From assembly GCA_020543525.1 (NCBI GenBank), contig JAHYIO010000023.1:1550001-1614000 (forward strand): a DNA stretch of 64,000 bases, given 5' to 3'. Shown here in pieces: positions 44,401-56,411 of this stretch. Source of the DNA: Coriolopsis trogii (lineage: Eukaryota; Basidiomycota; Agaricomycetes; Polyporales; Polyporaceae). Each line of letters opens with the position of its first letter. Position 1 is the stretch's first letter. The notes under the pieces are model-generated. The model saw only the letters and a list, made by a program, of their open reading frames with translations. It was not told the origin of the DNA and made no database searches. The translations under genes and the position numbers were made by a program.

Positions 44401-46039
44401 CGAATATACCGCGCCGATTGCAGGAGCTGACCTCAAAATGGAATAATGCGAGGAAGGAGGCGGCCGAACTGGAGGTACGTTCAACTACACTGTCCAAATA
44501 AGGTCTTTCACTCAATTTGCCACAGACCAGGGAGCGTTCACTGAACAAGCAGTGTCGTGAAATCAAGACCGTTATGAGTAACCTGCAGCTGGAGCTGAAC
44601 GAAGATCTTCCTGTCAACGTTCAAGCTCTGCACGAAGCGTTGGACGTGTGTATCTTTCCTTATGCAGATTAAGAGCATCGTTCCACTAACGAAATGCAAA
44701 CAGGACGCTCGCAAGGAAAAGGAGTCCATTCTGCAACAGTTCGAGCAACTGGCGCAGGAAGAAGAGAGGGTCAACAAGAATCAACAACCACTCATGGCTG
44801 AGAGCGACAAGCTGCGCATTGAGATAAACGATTACGGCGATAGGCTCCGTGATGTGGAGGTACGATTTGCCCGCCCGTGTTTGTGTTACTCATCATTGAC
44901 AAGGACACCAGGAGCGAATGTCCAACGCCGTCACCAGTCGAATGCAGGCCGACAACACGATCAAGCACTACAAAGCAAAAGCCGAAGCTGAGAGGGAGAA
45001 ACTCAAGGCGGCTGAAGAGGCGGCCAAGGATGTTCAGACCGAGTTCGAGGTAGGTTGTTCGGTACCAATGTACCAATGTTCGTCGTGCTGACCTTCAAAC
45101 AGATCTGGACCAACAAGGCAGCGGAGTACTGTGAACCTGTCCCAAACCCCCGCAAAGTAGAGACGGTGACACGAAATCTCGAGGCGGTGCAAGCTGCCTT
45201 GAAGGAACGCGAGAAGCGGCAAGGAGCGTCTATTGAGGAGATTGCGGAAGAGATGCACAGGAAGAAGGCCGCCTTGGATGCTGCGAAGAAAGAGACCAAG
45301 GCTCTCAACTCGCTTAACAACGTCAGCAAACCGGCTCTTCCATGCTCTTTACCTCTTGCTGACTCTATGATCGCAGGCCCTCAAGAAGTCCGTCAAAGTT
45401 CGTTTGGCCAGGTGGCACGAGTTCCGTCGCCATATCGCTCTTCGTTGCAAGGTCTACTTTGGCTACCACCTGTCGAATCGTGGATACTTCGGCAAGGTTC
45501 TCTTCGATCATGTCAACGGGAGGTTGGACTTGAAGGTGAGCGACGTATGTAATTGCTGAATCCGTACAGCGAAGCTGATAGACTGGCAGGTCCAAACCGA
45601 CGACCAGACTTTGACGCAGCAGAACAATAGGGAGAAGGACCCGCGCTCGTTGAGTGGTGGCGAGAAGTCATTCTCTACTATCTGTCTCTTGCTCTCGTTG
45701 TGGGAGTCCATTGGCTGCCCTATCCGTTGTCTCGGTACGTGTACAACCCATTCAGCATTCACTTCCCGTCTAACCGTTCACCAGACGAGTTCGATGTCTT
45801 CATGGACGCCGTGAACCGTCGTATCAGCATGAAGATGATGGTACGCTATCCGTCCCTTAGTGTAGTCGCTTGCTCTCATATGCGTTGTCTCACAGATTGA
45901 CACCGCGAACGCCTCCAACCGCAAGCAATATGTCCTCATTACCCCTCAGGACATGACGAACATCAACATCGGCAACTCCGTCCGCGTTCACCGTATGTCT
46001 GATCCTGAGCGCGGTCAAGGCGTTTTAGCATTCCAGTGA
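41483..46039 (+). CDS. SMC6: SMC6, structural maintenance of chromosomes 6
   Basis: ATPase arm of the SMC5/6 complex, needed for recombinational repair and replication-fork handling. 22 exons, 1144 residues. Exons: 41483-41782, 41842-41944, 42001-42012, 42065-42170, 42226-42455, 42508-42557, 42610-42849, 42904-42984, 43033-43176, 43227-43789, 43847-43946, 44002-44159, 44211-44306, 44360-44474, 44526-44645, 44704-44859, 44912-45049, 45103-45321, 45377-45535, 45590-45734, 45785-45840, 45896-46039. An acidic, Lys-rich N-tail is followed by [27 protein letters not shown] and Walker A GHNGSGKS (135-142). Coiled coils flank a hinge region, and the ABC signature LSGGEKS (from 1051) and Walker [11 protein letters not shown] close the head. 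The 12-nt exon 3 encodes the centre of Walker A. The junction at 44307-44359 uses the inner of two candidate acceptors, which alone keeps frame. Confidence 0.95.
42001..42012 (+). other. 12-nt microexon of SMC6 coding part of Walker A
   Basis: The flanking introns are 41945-42000 (GTAAGC...TTTGCAG) and 42013-42064 (GTACGT...CCAAAG). The exon supplies the codons His-Asn-Gly plus part codons on both sides, so skipping removes exactly four residues and destroys the P-loop without a frameshift. Confidence 0.9.
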
Positions 46040-46624
46040 TGTGTGCTGCTTGATGTCTTGTCTTATTTCTTATCCTAGTAGTATCGTTTGTTCAGTATTG
46101 CAGGTAGCGTAGAGCATCGTTTAGTGTCATCTTCCTTAGAATATTGGTCAGCAGTGTTGTGTTGTATTCTGGTGTTTCATCTACGCTCTTGCGTCTAGTA
46201 GTGTATGACATACGTGCGCTATCATGTATGTTCTGTTCTGCGGCCGGGTGTTCGTATGCACGTCTCTCGGCGTCACCGCCTGGCAGTCGCCAGGTAGAGG
46301 TTTGGTTTGTCGCAATGTGAACACCATCGTCTAAAGACCACCGCTCCCAGTTACACACTCTTTCCTTCCTGTCTCCAACATCAATGGCGGGAGATACTTG
46401 AAGTACTTACACCCTTCGCGAGTTTCGATGCGGGGAGTACGTGCACGTGCCTCACGTGGTCGCGTCAATTGCCGCCAGTCCTACTGGCCAGGCGCCCTCG
46501 TCGCGAGAGGACTCGATGCTGGAAACCATGACGAACGCTGCTCTCGCGTGGTGTACACGACCCTGCTCCTTCTATACGCTCTCCGTTAGCTGCTGCACCA
46601 ACACGTCGTAGAACATCGAGAGTT
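46040..46624. other. Intergenic region
   Basis: 585 bp between the SMC6 stop and the ZIP transporter start. 3' and 5' flanks; nothing else recognised. Confidence 0.4.
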
Positions 46625-48058
46625 ATGGCGGGATATTGGAGCGTACTCTTCATGGCAGCCCTGCTGGGGGCGGCATCCTTCTGCACTGGAGTACTACCTC
46701 TCTCAGTCGCTTTCTCCAGTATGTGTCTATTTGTATGCATGTCCTTGACAATTACTCATGACTCGGTAACAGAATCATCACTGTCTTCTCTAAGCGCATA
46801 TGGGACGGGATTGCTTCTCGGAGCGGCATTGGGAGTGGTGATTCCAGAGTACGTGCACATTCCTTGTACCTGCAGTGCATACAGTAGACTCATTCCCGCC
46901 TACCATGTAGAGGTGTAGAGACCCTCGTCTCATCTACGCAATCTGCAGCCTTCCCGACCTCGGCGATATCTCTCTCATTGATTGCCGGTTTCACTTTCAT
47001 GCTGGTTGTGGAACGCCAATTCTCCTCGCATGAATCACACACACCCCTGGAGCAATCTGAGACGGCACATCCGAAGCCTGCCGACGTCTCATCTATAGAG
47101 TTCGATGTCGAGCTGGGCGAGCTCGAGCGTGACGAAGCTTTCGTCCAGTCGCGATCGCCTTCACGTTCTGAGATGGAACGCGGCACCTCCATGACAGACG
47201 TCCCAGATACTCAGCAGCGCGCATATCCGCTGACTGTCGGGTTGGTCGTACATGCTCTGGCCGATGGACTTGCTCTCGGTTCTGCTGCGATATCGGAGTC
47301 GGGCAACGAGGCCGCCTCAGGTCTGTCTGTGGTCGTGTTCCTTGCTCTGGTGATACACAAAGGTAAGCCACCGCTCAGGGACTGTATACGTTCTCCCATA
47401 GGCTCCTGCACATCCGTCTGTTCGCGTGGAGGGCAAAGTCCTGATGTGAGAGCCAGGCTGTGTTCCGGAAGCGTCGGACACGAAACTGCCTCACTATGTT
47501 GGCAAACACAGTGGACACGCGTAACCCTCGGCGCTCTACTGCGATACCCAGTGCTCAATCTTACAGACGGATAGGCAGGAGCCTGCTGCTGCACGAAACT
47601 TGCTGACGTTTCGTCACCGCGGACAGCTCCGACTGCGCTCGCGCTGACGACATCCCTCCTCTCCACGTCTCTACCGGTTGCGCAGTGCAAGCGGCACCTG
47701 GCTGTATTTAGCGCATCCACGCCTATAGGGACGCTGCTCTCGTATGCTCTGCTGTCGTTCTTCGGCGGAGGGGGCCGCAGTCAGTGGCCGGGCATCGCTC
47801 TCCTATTTTCGGTGCGTGTATTTTGGGTCCATCTGAACGGCTGTTCCGTCGCTGTTGGCAATCTGACAGCTGACGCTGAATCGCGTACAGGGAGGAACTT
47901 TCCTCTACGTGGCGACCGTTTTGCAACCGTCGCTCGCGCACGCCCACTCGACGGGCGAAGAAGTGGGAGAGCGTGCGAGGCTGCTCCTCACTATCGGTGG
48001 GATGGTGACCCCCTACCTCATTGCAGCGCTTTTTGGAGACGAGCACGGACAATCGTAA
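46625..48058 (+). CDS. ZIP-family metal transporter, ZIP9 (SLC39A9)-like
   Basis: Moves Zn or related metals toward the cytosol, in this subfamily usually from Golgi or other internal compartments. Exons: 46625-46718, 46773-46848, 46911-47362, 47627-47811, 47891-48058; 324 residues. Hydrophobic helices include GTGLLLGAALGVVIPEG, AISLSLIAGFTFMLVVE, and the metal-binding helix VGLVVHALADGLALGSA (His171, Asp175). A second metal helix follows (FLALVIHKAPTAL, His206). A variable acidic/Ser loop of about 70 residues lies between the third and fourth helices and lacks the His repeats common in ZIPs. The end is PYLIAALFGDEHGQS. The 264-nt third intron splits the second metal-binding helix. Confidence 0.9.
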
Positions 48059-48734
48059 GATCCGGTGTGTATATGAAGGGGGCGTGGCCGATGTACAGTG
48101 ATTATTGGTGGTCATTTCGTGTATCGCTGGTCCGTACTTATCCGGAACGCTCTCGGAGTGGCTTTGTAAGAGTGGAATACATCCAGTACTCGTCTTGCCG
48201 TTGGCGGTACTTGCGGCTGTGGTCTCGCGCAGTCTGCGAGAGAGTCGACAAATCTACGGAGTGACGTCAACGGCACACTGCGCACTCCATCTCAATGCCG
48301 TCTGTGTTGAGACTGATTTGAGAACGGTCGAAAGCTGATGTCGGTTCAGACTGGCATTCAGGATGAGTTGAGGTAGAATAATATCCGGCAACAAGAGTGG
48401 AGGTGCGCACAGCCATGGTTGGTGACGCCGGGGCCGGCGGAAGAGGACGGAGGAGGTGGCCGCGTGTCGCGTGTATCGAAAGCCGCTCAAGAACCCAATC
48501 GAGGCGGGTGGTCTCTCGCTGCTTGGTCCCCTTCCCTCAGCTCCCTCCGAGACGTCCCCGCCACGACCACAGCCAGTTCCCCCCGTCCCTGCCCCGACAA
48601 ACTTAGGTCTTGCGTCATCCCACAAATAGAACGCCGGGCATCTCGTACGCAGCTTCTGGTGGCGCAAGCCCTCCGCGCCTGACATTTGGTTTCCCAGCTC
48701 TCCCTCTCTCCCCTCTCCTTTGCTACGAACCATC
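48059..48734. other. Intergenic region
   Basis: 676 bp between two plus-strand genes. A short frame at 48105-48338 has a hydrophobic stretch, but no start, splice or family support. The last 150 bases are pyrimidine-rich, as expected for the KRE6-like promoter. Confidence 0.4.
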
Positions 48735-51250
48735 ATGCCACCACCTCCTCGACGAGTCCCTCCCCCCTCGAGTCACTACTACGCCGTGCCGCAAAGCCCG
48801 GCGCACAGCCCAACGAGCACCCGAGTCTACCAATCCCAACCTCCACAGCCGCCCGTGTTCGGGCAGCCCAGGGCGTCTACCAGCTACTTGAGCTCCAGGA
48901 ACGACACAACCCAAGGAGTAGCCACTGGTCAGATTGGCGGCGGTTACGGACCATACTCGGTGCGTGTACTTCCTCTTTGAACTCTAAGGAGTGTCAGGAG
49001 CATGAAGAGGGGAAGACGAAGATTGGCATGTCGCCTCGCAGGCAGACGTCATCCAGGCGGTGATCGTTACACCAGGATTGTCATACCCATAAGAGCATTG
49101 CCTGTTGTCCAGAGAGTTCCCCGTAGTGCTTTCTAGGACGTAATCCGAGCGATGTACGGTCTGGGCAAGCACATTGGGGACTTTCCGCTCTTCGCTATGC
49201 GATAGGTGCGGCGATATGCTGGCAAGTCCTAAGCCGTCCGGAACGCGCTAAAGCATTCCTTGCGGACGCGCTAGGTAGTGCCGTTATGCGGATTTAGTCT
49301 CAGACTCCCAGCAGTTCTTGACGTACCCTCCGAGCAAACCCCTGCTTGTATCTTGCGTTCACCGATTCTGACTGTGAAGTAACAGTACGATCCCACACTA
49401 TCAAATGGCCCACGCACATATGCACCCTCGCGGTTCAGCAACGCTCCTTCCGAAACCTCTCTAGGAACCACGAACGAGAAGACCACGACTACGGCTCCCA
49501 TCGCGGCGACGGCGACGGTGAATCAATACCCGTATTTGTGGGATACCAAAGATCCTGATTTGGACGACGCTCTCCACAATCCTGACCCTGTGCGCGACGC
49601 TGCGCTCGACAGGAGCTGCGCCCCGTTCTCGTCTCGCGGGTGGATGAACGCGTCGGCATTGATCCTCATCTGTGGTGGCCTCATTGTCCTCTTCGCAGGC
49701 TATCCCATCATCGACCACTACGTACATCAACAACCTAGAATATCGGGCTTCAATCTGGGCGGGATCAACGCATCCGGGCAGGTTCCCCAGTTCACGAACT
49801 TCCCTTCCATGATCGATGCAGATACACCCGCCGATAAACACTCGTACACCGCAACGGACGGAAGCTCCTACACGCTCGTGTTCAGTGATGAATTCAACCA
49901 GGAAGGCCGTTCCTTCTATCCAGGAGATGACCCATTCTGGGAAGCGGTTGACCTACACTACTGGCCGACCGGTGACTTAGAATGGTACGATCCGTCGGCC
50001 ATCACCACGAAGGATGGGAAACTCGTGATCACCATGGAGGAAGTGTTGAACCACGACCTCAACTTCCGCAGTGGCATGCTACAGTCGTGGAACAAGTTCT
50101 GTTTCACTACCGGGTATATCGAGGTCTCGGTCAGCATGCCTGGTACACCGCAAGCTCCTGGACTGTGGCCAGCAGTGTGGACCATGGGCAATCTTGTACG
50201 TAGCTTCACTTATCAAAAGCGTGCACAGTTCTCACACGAGTCGCCATGCAGGGTCGTGCGGGATACGGCGCCACCACTGAAGGAACCTGGCCTTACAGTT
50301 ACGACAGCTGCGATGTTGGCACTTTCCCTAATCAAACGACCACGGATAAACAGCCCGAAGCTGCTCATACTGGCGGTCCCGGTGGTTCGCCCCTCAGTTT
50401 CATGCCCGGCCAGAAGTTGTCCGCTTGTACCTGCCCCGATTCAGACCACCCAGGGCCTTCCACGAGCTTTGGACGAGGTGTGCCGGAGATCGATATCTTC
50501 GAGACCCAGATTGATGTTAGCCGCTTCCAATCGACTGTCTCACAATCATACCAGACGGCGCCCTACAACTATCAATACGAATTCGTCAACACCTCGGACG
50601 TGACGCCCATATACGACGATTCGATCACCGAATTCAACAGTTACAAGGGTGGTGTTTACCAGCAGGCCATCTCCGCTGTTACCGATATCAACAATGATAA
50701 CTACGGCGGGAAAGGTTACGCTACCTATGGCTACGAGTGGTGGTCGAATCCCGACAAGCGTGATGAAGGCTACGTCACCTGGTTCGCAGATGGGAAGAAG
50801 ACATGGACGATGACTGCCGCTACTATTGGCCCCGATGAGACTGTCCAGATCAGCTCACGTATTGTACCGGAAGAGCCTATGGTGAGTGATGGGATCCACC
50901 ATGCACTGAGTTGTCAGCTCAAACATGTCTACAGTACATCATTTTCAACTTGGGCATGTCGCCCGGCTTCCAGAAGCAAGACTTCAAACACCTGACATTC
51001 CCCGTTTCTATGTACATCGACTATGTTCGCGTGTACCAGCGAGACGATCTCGGCGAGGACGCGGTGTCTTGTGACCCACCATCGCGCCCAACGCTTGACT
51101 ACATCAACAAGTACGCCTTTCTCTCGTTACATGCATTGACTCTGCTGACAATATTGCAGCCATCTAAACGCCTACTCAAACCCCAACTTCACCACATGGG
51201 ACCAAGCGGGATACACGGTCCCGCGTAATTCCTTGTATGATGGCTGTTGA
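48735..51250 (+). CDS. KRE6: KRE6/SKN1-type beta-1,6-glucan synthesis protein (GH16 family)
   Basis: Type II membrane glycoprotein of the secretory pathway needed for cell-wall beta-1,6-glucan. Exons: 48735-48959, 49386-50195, 50252-50881, 50935-51110, 51160-51250; 643 residues. A Pro/Ser/Thr-rich cytosolic region of about 160 residues is followed by one transmembrane helix ([16 protein letters not shown], about 166-181). The SKN1/GH16 domain contains [53 protein letters not shown] and the catalytic-type EIDIFE (Glu424, Asp426, Glu429). The domain ends [12 protein letters not shown], and the protein ends in Cys. The first intron is 426 nt; its acceptor before TACGATCCC is the only one found that gives an uninterrupted Ser/Thr-rich bridge into the conserved part. 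Confidence 0.93.
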
Positions 51251-52147
51251 TGTTCTCTTTTCGTCCATCCTTCTCGCATGCATACATCACGACTCCATCA
51301 TCATCGTATCTTATGACTCGTGCACGATCTCTCACGTCTCACGACACATTCATGTATGTGTATACAAGTTCTCGCACGACAACGACCCGTAGTCTACTCC
51401 ATCCACATTTGCTAGTTATGTTCCTGATGCGTTTTGTTCTTCTCATTCTCCTTGACTTTTGTTTTGCATCGTCGCTCGAAAACGGACCATTTTGATATTG
51501 CCATGACACATTTATTCCTTGCTCGGCACTTGGATTTCCACTCACGTTGTCATACTTACCACCCATGGATGTGTCTCCCAACATGGGACAACTTCGTCAT
51601 GAGTGGTCAATAGAGTACTTGAACCCGAAATGTTCTTGAGGGATGCACGCCGTAAGAGCCCATGTCCCAATTGGGACGATCACGTGCGATCATAGACGCG
51701 CATTCTGAGCCCTCCTCCTCGCATGGGGCGGTGGCAGAGATGTGTATGTTTCCTCTTTTACGCCGCCTTTCTCGTGTCTCGATCTTTCTGGGGGAACAAA
51801 TACACACTCTGGGCTCGCTTGCATGAACTCTGCTGGAGTCGTGCTGAGACCACACGACCTTCGCGACATCTCCATCCTAAGCGCCTTGGGCTCCGGTATA
51901 GGACCGCAGGCCAATTTCAGGGACGCGTCCAAGCCTATGACTACATCTCCAACGTATGTTAGCGACTCTCTTGTACACTCAGTGATTGCTAAGCCTGAGT
52001 CACCGGCTTGCCTAGGGTGTGGAAGAACTCGGAACCGACTCCCATACAAGTTCCCGGTGCGGTAGGTCTTCTACCACAGCCTGCTGCGGCTCTTTTCTCC
52101 AAGTAACCTGCACATCCAAGCAACCGGGTACACAGCAACGACGTGCG
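51251..52147. other. Intergenic region
   Basis: 897 bp between KRE6 and the Ulp2-type protease, both plus strand. The frame before the protease start is open from 52019, but its content is not protein-like; the ATG at 52148 was preferred. Nothing else recognised. Confidence 0.4.
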
Positions 52148-55100
52148 ATGGCGGGCGGCGGGTCAAATGCTGCAATGAACCCTTACGGCAGCTCCCGCAT
52201 GAAGGACACCCTGGGTAGCAGGCAGGGAGCGGGTGCTGGGGCAGGCGTGGCGGGATTCGGTGGTAAACAGCAAGCATTCAACCTCACTGCATCGCAGACG
52301 GTCCTGGCACACACTAGCCGTGGTACACGGAAGTCCTTTGTGATCCCCGACACTAACCAGGCGAAACGGCAGAAGACGGGACATGCAGTAACCTCGAAAC
52401 ATTTCCCCAACGGCGGTGAGTGCATTGTTGTGGCGGGCTTTGGCTTTGGGCTCGTCTCATGCTGCGGTGGTTGTGGGGTATATGCGCTCTCTGGAACAGG
52501 TCACGCTGGGAAGGGCAAGGAGCCTGTTCGCAATGGCCGACGCAGTGCATCCGAGGCTCAAACAATCGGTACAGACGAAGACACTGGGGAACCTGTTGCA
52601 CGGAGGGACTCGGACGTCGAGATTGTGGAGAGTGGCGGCCCTTCGACCAGGACAGATCCTTCGACGACCAAAGGCGACTCCCCAGATCCTATCGATTGCA
52701 TCGACGTTGGTCCTTCATCCGACATGCACGTGCCAAGACATGACTTTGACGAGCCGTCGAGTCACGGGCCCAACCGGGGTCGTTTGGCACAGGACGGTCC
52801 GTCCACACGTAGATTGCAAGCGAAACAGAAGCAGCGTGCGCCCAGCGAACATGAGGTCATCGAGGTGGACGATAGCGACGATATTCAGTCTGCCTCTGGG
52901 TTCGAAGACGATGCTGCAGCTCCGGTCAGGGCGATGACACCGAAGGGCAAATCACCCTTGCCTCCTATCGGGAACGTCAAGAGCAAGACGCAGTTATATG
53001 AGCAGAGGCAGCTAACTATGGTCAAGGACAACGGTGGCATCCGGCACATCGATTTGCTGAATGTCAAGCCGAAGCCTCAATCCCGAGTCAGTGCAATGCG
53101 GAATAAGCCCCCGTTGAAGGTGAGAACGGTCTAGTGTCGGCTGATGAATACGGATGTCGTGTGTGGTTTGGTGTCGTTCTCACGTCGACTCTAGACTCAA
53201 CCCGCTCAGACTTTGGGTCAATTCAATAAGCTGCCGGTCGTCGGGAATGGAGCGACAGAACAACTTGATGCTGCAGCAACGTCGACTTCAGGGTTCAGCA
53301 AGTCGCAGGATCTACCTGCTCCTCTGCCCCTGCAGGGATGGTCATTGGGATGCCGCCTCAAGCATAGTGTAGATCCGAGAGAGCCTAACAGCTGGCTCGT
53401 CCTTTGTCAAAATCCACAGGATAAATCTTACCAGCTGAAAATCACCAGAAAAGCTGAAGACAAGACCCCTGTACAAGTCTTCCGCCTCGATCGTGACTTC
53501 GACTCTATGACTGTCAGTTATGCTCCTGATGTTCCTATCGATATGCTAACGTAACATCGCGCACAGTATTCTGACCCGTCCGAGGATCTGAGGAGTCATG
53601 ATGCGTGTGCTGTGATGCAGTTGCGGTCAACGCAGTCTCTCAAGCCGGCTCTCACCACGTCAGGGTTTTCAGCCGGTATGTGCACCCGAAAGCCCTCCCG
53701 ACAATCTAGCTCAAAGTCATTGGAACTAGGTGATCGACATTGCAAGGGCTTGGTCAGCTTCAGATTTATGGTGCAACACCCAAATTGGACCAACGAGCCA
53801 CATTACACGAGATTGGTAGAACTACTCCGTGGCCAGATCAAGGGCAAACATTCGGTGCTCAAGTATGTTCCAGTACAAGCGCAGATATTATCCTTGATTA
53901 TTCAGCGTTCTGTAGGTCAAGAAACAGTGCAAGCGCCTGGGAAGGGGTGAGAAACGCAGCTGAGATGTTCAAGGCTGGCGATGAGCCCCTTCCCACTCGT
54001 TCTACCCCCCTGAGGCGGGACAGTCCCATGCCAACGATTTCTGTGGGACCGTCGAGCCTGTCTTCTAGCGCTGGGCAAGCAGTTGAGCCTTCTGAACGAT
54101 CTTCGGTCCCTGCACCGCCTTCTCGGTACGTCATCTACTGTTTGCGAATAGGTTTCGTCGACCGACGCCGTATGCAGAACGTACGGAGCTGCAGGTGAAC
54201 GGAGATCTACTCGGCAGTCAACCCGGAGCACTCGAACCTCTCCAAGCCCTGATCTGGATGAGCTGTGAGTGTGTCGCTGGTTACTTGATGTGTGGAGATC
54301 ATTGAATGTCCACTACTCTTTAGGCTGCTGGTATACCCCTTCTCTGGCACGGGAGCCGTCAACATTACCAGGGGTGACCTCAAGAGGCTGGATGCCGGAC
54401 AGTACCTCAACGACACCGTCATTGAGTTCGGACTCAAGTCCGTGTTCAGTATGTCTTTTCCCGTACCTAGCCACTGATCGTCATCACAGGGTGTGGTTGG
54501 AAGACCTACGCAGAGAGCGGCCAGAGCTTGCCGAGAAAGTACACGTCTTCAACTCATTCTTCTACAAGAAGCTCAATCCTAAGAGAGGGTACGGCACGTT
54601 GAATTTTAGAATATTTGGTTTTGACATCTTGTGTGCAGCACCTCTGTAGCGGATTCGTACCAGAGCGTGCGGAAGTGGACATCGAAGGTGGACATCTTCA
54701 AGAAAAAATATATTATTGTGCCAATCAACGAGAAGTACGTGCGCGAGTATCAGGCGTGAACGTCAGCTCACCTACATCATCGGTAGCTTCCACTGGTACC
54801 TCGCAATCATCGAGAATCCGGAGAATATGCTACACCCTCCCCCTCCCGAAGCTATTATCGCTCCCCAGACACGCAAGCGCAAGCGCGACTCGGCGGTTAC
54901 AGATGGCGGTTTAGACGAGGACGAGGAGGCTCCATCTTCTGAGGATAAGGACGCCGTGAAGACATCAAAACGGGTGTCGGAAGATCCAGTCGAGCCCATA
55001 ACCGATTCCATAACCCTGGAGAACACCGAGAGTGACGGCGACGGGCAGGAGGTCGACGCGATGCTACACTTCAGTCAATCTTGCAGCATCTCGGACATCA

Positions 55101-56078
55101 AGGAGATTTCACCCGAGCGAAAGGGGACTCCTGATCAAGCAGAGCTCATCAGCATCGAAAACGCAGAGCTGCTGTATCCGCCGTCCGATGACCCTATGGA
55201 CGTAGACGCCAAACCTGAACGATCGGTCACACGCGAGCGTTCAGCCTTGCCCCCGGCGGTGTTGGACAGTCTGGATGATATAGCAAATCACCAGTCAGAG
55301 AGTGTAGGCAGGGACCAACATGCGTCACCGCAAGCTGGAGATACGCCTGTATACCCTCAGTAAGTTTTCTGTACTGTCGTATGTAGATTGCATGCTGATG
55401 TGGTCGTAGATGCCACATTTACACCTTCGATTCGTTAGGGGGACGACATCCTTCCGTCGGCAAGAACCTCGCGCACTACTTGCGGCACGAAGCTGTGGAC
55501 AAGAAGAAGGTTCCTATCGAGGATACCTGCATGGCGAACTTGAAGCAAGCTAAGGTAATTGCTGCTGTTCACGTGATACCCTCACACTCACATATTCTGC
55601 AGAGCCCGCTCCAGAACAACTTCTGTGACTGTGGACTCTTTGTCCTGGCCTTTGTTGAGCAATTCATGCGTGATCCGGTTGCATCCAGTGCATTGATCAG
55701 AGTACGTGTACCTGCTATTCGACGTAATACACGGCCTAAGAACGTTGCACTGTTCCACAGGAAGGCAAGGCGACCTGGTATACCGCCACTTCCACCGATT
55801 TGCGAGAGGCGTTCAGGCTTCGGAGCTTGAGAATCGCGGAAGAGTGGAAGAAACACAAAGCGGCAAAGGAGGAGACAAAGGAGGCCGGTTTGGACAACAA
55901 GGAGATAGAGAAGGAGACCGCAGCAACGGCGGAGATGGAGACCGCAACGGGGAACCCTGAGCCTGAGGTCATCGATGACTCCGACATCGAGGTCAGCGAA
56001 GTCTATCAGCCTCCCTCAATAACAAAGGCGTCGAACAGAGGCGGAAAGAAGGCTACGAAGGCCAATCGTTTGCGTTGA
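52148..56078 (+). CDS. ULP2: Ulp2/SENP6-7-type SUMO protease (C48 peptidase)
   Basis: Trims poly-SUMO chains. Exons: 52148-52415, 52500-53119, 53210-53512, 53567-53675, 53730-53862, 53928-54125, 54178-54264, 54324-54437, 54490-54588, 54639-54734, 54787-55359, 55410-55554, 55603-55701, 55761-56078; 1053 residues. The N-terminal half is disordered with a likely SUMO-interacting acidic motif (EVIEVDDSDD). The protease starts at LLVYPFSGTGAVNITRGDL and has DAGQYLNDTVIEFGLK and VHVFNSFFYKKLN. The catalytic His is in NFHWYLAI (His678), Asp in TFDSLGG (Asp874), Gln in SPLQNNF (Gln919), Cys in CDCGLF (Cys925). About 180 mostly acidic residues lie between His and Asp, a large insert as in Ulp2/SENP6-7. 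The C-terminus has another acidic IDDSDIEVSEV motif. The donor near 54438 is weak. Confidence 0.92.
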
Positions 56079-56411
56079 ATGTTTGGTCGGCATCGTCTGG
56101 TACACTAGTATTGTTGCTCTAACAGCTACTCAACTACAGTATTGTCGTTTATTCTCTTGGTCTTTCCCAGGTCGCATATGCTGTTCCTTGTTACATTGCT
56201 GTATTTTTATCAGATTGCCTAGCTACAATCTTTCATTGTCCGGAGTCCATGCAATATCATTATACTCGATGTCTCTTCCGTAGTACTCGTCAGAGGAAGT
56301 TGCGTACCGAGGATCTGGGGAGAACATGACGCACGTGAGCGCGGTTAATTTGCCTAAGTAGTGATCGGAGTGGCAAGTCTTTCGTCTCCGTTCGCGCCAT
56401 CTCCTACTCTC
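56079..56411. promoter_or_regulatory. Upstream region of second F-box gene
   Basis: 333 bp between the ULP2 stop and the F-box start. AT-rich first half (3' UTR-like), then a CT-rich leader. No motif claimed. Confidence 0.4.

Noticed and set aside
48105..48338. A 77-codon plus-strand frame with a hydrophobic stretch after the ZIP transporter
   Set aside because: The ZIP protein already ends at its expected place, and no splice junction joins this frame to it. It could not be supported as an extra exon or gene.
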